A stretch of 64,000 nt of DNA from Larkinella arboricola (GTDB lineage Bacteria; Bacteroidota; Bacteroidia; Cytophagales; Spirosomataceae), in assembly GCF_003259745.1 (NCBI RefSeq), contig NZ_QLMC01000004.1, positions 434,001 to 498,000 of the forward strand, read 5' to 3'. Shown in pieces: positions 62,535-64,000 of the stretch. The notes below the pieces were generated by a model, which was not told the origin of the DNA, ran no database searches, and saw only the letters and a list, made by a program, of their open reading frames with translations. The position numbers were made by a program, and so were the translations under genes. The number at the start of each line of letters is the position of its first letter. The stretch's first letter is position 1.

Positions 62535-62601
62535 GAATGATAGAATGAGTGAATGATAGAATGGTGGCTTCTGGAGAAAGTATTCACTCATTCTATCATT
62601 C
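62535..62601 (-). repeat. Long inverted repeat between peroxiredoxin and ahpD genes
   Basis: Perfect 20-base arms at 62535-62554 and 62582-62601, separated by 27 bases. The 13-mer GAATGATAGAATG also occurs twice in direct order (62535-62547 and 62551-62563). The stem is A/T-rich and no T run follows, so it looks more like an RNA-processing or stability element than a terminator. Confidence 0.8.
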
Positions 62602-62619
62602 GCTCCTTCAAAATTAAAA

Positions 62620-63174
62620 TTATGCGCTCAGCGTTTCTTCGCCTTTTACCCAGTTACAAGGGCAAAGTTCGTCGGTTTGCAGCGCGTCCAGTACGCGGAT
62701 CACTTCGTTCACGTTCCGGCCAACCGACAGGTCGTTAACCGATACCCAACGAACGATGCCTTGAGGATCAACGATATACGTTACACGGTAAGCCACTTTC
62801 TCGTTCGCTTCCAGAATGCCCAGCTCTTCGGCCAGTGATTTTGACGTATCGGCCAGCATCGGGAATTTCAGACCACGCAGATCATCGTGGTTTTTACGCC
62901 ATGCCAGGTGAACAAACTCACTGTCGGTAGAAGCACCGATCACCATGGTATCGCGGTCGGCGAAGTCTTCGTATTTGCTATTGAACTCGGCGATTTCGGT
63001 CGGGCAAACGAACGTAAAGTCTTTCGGCCACCAGAACATCACCAGCCATTTGCCAGCCGATTTGTGGTCGTCGGAAGAAACTTCATAAAACTCGTTGCCT
63101 TTCTCCAGGGAAACAACCGCCAGCTTTTTGAATTCTGGAAACTGTGAACCTACGGATACAATATGATTTTTCAT
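62620..63174 (-). CDS. Peroxiredoxin (AhpC type, 2-Cys)
   Basis: 184 residues. The peroxidatic Cys57 is in FTFVCPTEIAEF and the resolving Cys is in DELCPCNW (171 or 173). The Arg and Thr of the peroxide site are present (CPTE, VNDLSVGRN). It reduces hydrogen peroxide and organic peroxides in the cytoplasm. The AhpD-like gene downstream is the likely reductant, replacing AhpF. OxyR, encoded 3.2 kb away, is a likely regulator. Confidence 0.94.
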   Translation of the reverse strand: MKNHIVSVGSQFPEFKKLAVVSLEKGNEFYEVSSDDHKSAGKWLVMFWWPKDFTFVCPTEIAEFNSKYEDFADRDTMVIGASTDSEFVHLAWRKNHDDLRGLKFPMLADTSKSLAEELGILEANEKVAYRVTYIVDPQGIVRWVSVNDLSVGRNVNEVIRVLDALQTDELCPCNWVKGEETLSA

Positions 63175-63408
63175 AGTTTGAAGTAATTTATACAGGTTGT
63201 CTGCAAATAATTTCCTGACAAAAATGGGAAGAAAATGGATGCCAACCTCATTGGATTTATTGATTTAATATAGATAAAACTGATGATAAATCTCATCAAA
63301 TAACCTGATGAGGCCCATTTCGGGCTATCTCATCTGATCATAGTTAAGAATAAGACAATATCAGATGGTAATAGTAATATGTATTTTAGTGAAATATGAA
63401 AATAGCAA

Positions 63409-63450
63409 GATCGGATATGACTTGCCGTTTTGACAAAATCATATCCGATC
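63409..63450 (-). terminator. Possible terminator of the right-edge gene
   Basis: Perfect 12-base arms GATCGGATATGA / TCATATCCGATC with an 18-base loop, 21 bases past the stop of the minus-strand gene at 63471. The T run after it is weak. Confidence 0.55.
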
Positions 63451-63470
63451 CTGAAAGAATAATGAAGATT

Positions 63471-64000
63471 TTAGTAAACCCGGACTTCCATCAGAGCCGC
63501 CGGGGCCGCTCCGTTCACGGTTTTCAGATGAATCGTCAGACTGGAGGACTCGATGGGTTGCTCAAAATAAACCGTATTGCGGGTCTGATGATTACCCGTT
63601 TTCTGGAAAACACGCTCCTTACGGTCGTTGCAGAGAAGGTAATCGCGCACGCAGAAGGGCACTTCTGTTTCGGGGTGCGTCATGATGACGGTTTCGAGCG
63701 GGTGGTCAAAATCACCGTCGAGGAACAGTTCCACGCGGCTGATGCGCTGCACATCCGGCCAGCTTAGCGTTACCGTCGGATTCGGGTCGGTCGGGTTGGC
63801 GACATAACCGTTGGGTTGATTGGTGGGCCGTTGCACACCATTCCGTAGGTTTTCGACACCAAACAGGGCGATACCGGGGTTAATTTTCATCGCCAGATTC
63901 TGTCCTTTGGGTCGTCGCTCGGGGGTCCAGAACTCAAATGCTTCTACGCCAATATCTTCGGTAGGTTCCTGTTTCCCAAAATTAGAAACAGCCGCGTTCA
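63471..64000 (-). CDS. C-terminal part of a probable FAD-dependent oxidoreductase (5' end outside window)
   Basis: The minus-strand frame is open to the last base, so the gene starts outside the window; about 176 codons are seen. FEFWTPERRPKGQNLAM and ISRVELFLDGDFDHPLETVIM, followed by a beta-rich end (IHLKTVNGAAPAALMEVRVY), resemble the accessory C-terminal domain of large exported FAD-dependent oxidoreductases of Bacteroidota. The FAD domain itself lies outside, so the family call is an inference from memory. Confidence 0.6.
   Translation of the reverse strand, partial: NAAVSNFGKQEPTEDIGVEAFEFWTPERRPKGQNLAMKINPGIALFGVENLRNGVQRPTNQPNGYVANPTDPNPTVTLSWPDVQRISRVELFLDGDFDHPLETVIMTHPETEVPFCVRDYLLCNDRKERVFQKTGNHQTRNTVYFEQPIESSSLTIHLKTVNGAAPAALMEVRVY

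Noticed and set aside
63844-63854. Third copy of CGTAGGTTTTC
   Set aside because: It lies inside a coding sequence and lacks the TTTGTC element seven bases on, so it is taken as chance.
1-64000. CRISPR arrays, transposases, integrases, phage genes, replication origin
   Set aside because: No repeat-spacer pattern, no transposase or integrase motif and no dnaA or DnaA-box cluster were seen on either strand.

Overview
The window is chromosomal DNA of a member of the Bacteroidota, most like the Cytophagales family Spirosomataceae (Spirosoma or Larkinella type). This is inferred from two SusC/SusD pairs, a type IX secretion C-terminal sorting domain, an ECF sigma/FecR pair feeding a SusC with an STN domain, lipoprotein SusD proteins, an OmpR-independent FecI-like control style, several PAS histidine kinases with the ASHDLQEPLRKI phosphoacceptor box, and Bacteroidota promoter boxes (TAnnTTTG). 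No phage, insertion sequence, CRISPR array or plasmid gene is visible. One tRNA (Arg, anticodon ACG) is present and no rRNA.

Layout. 1-2.7 kb: end of a sugar kinase, a histidine phosphatase and a glycerophosphodiesterase in one operon. 2.8-9.4 kb: an A/T-richer T9SS cargo gene, a Tat-exported Gfo/Idh/MocA oxidoreductase divergent from a DUF1080 (3-keto-glycoside hydrolase) gene, and an outer-membrane receptor. 9.6-21.5 kb: housekeeping and catabolic genes, including two DEAD-box helicases, a GHL6-type glycosidase, a sulfatase, two SDR dehydrogenases, a sugar acetyltransferase and a TIM-barrel isomerase. 21.9-27 kb: first susCD operon. 27.3-31.8 kb: a compact five-gene operon rsbR-rsbS-rsbT-phosphatase-histidine kinase, i.e. 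a stressosome module. 32-38 kb: HxlR/DoxX, tRNA-Arg, enoyl-CoA hydratase, PAP2, rpoN, asnS. 38.5-45.6 kb: ECF sigma, FecR, STN-SusC, SusD. 45.9-58.5 kb: di-haem peroxidase, S9 peptidase, recQ, two lytic transglycosylase-like genes flanking a PAS kinase, a lone nuoH and a third DEAD-box helicase. 58.5-63.2 kb: OxyR, ferrochelatase, cytochrome c, AhpD and peroxiredoxin, an oxidative-stress and haem neighbourhood. The right edge holds the end of a probable FAD-dependent oxidoreductase.

How parts work together. The stressosome module couples RsbR/RsbS scaffold proteins to an RsbT switch kinase, an RsbX-like phosphatase that carries its own ATPase domain, and a histidine kinase whose N-terminus looks like an RsbT domain that has lost its catalytic residues. 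This is the most unusual system here. The second susCD locus is preceded by two copies of a bipartite sequence (CGTAGGTTTTC, 7 bases, TTTGTC), one before the sigma gene and one before fecR, which looks like the promoter the sigma factor itself reads. The lytic transglycosylase gene at 54.7 kb is interrupted by an in-frame TAA followed by 92 more open codons in the same frame.

Limits: all calls come from reading the sequence; no database or folding program was run. Start sites follow protein-family alignment from memory and gene spacing, since Bacteroidota seldom show Shine-Dalgarno sequences.
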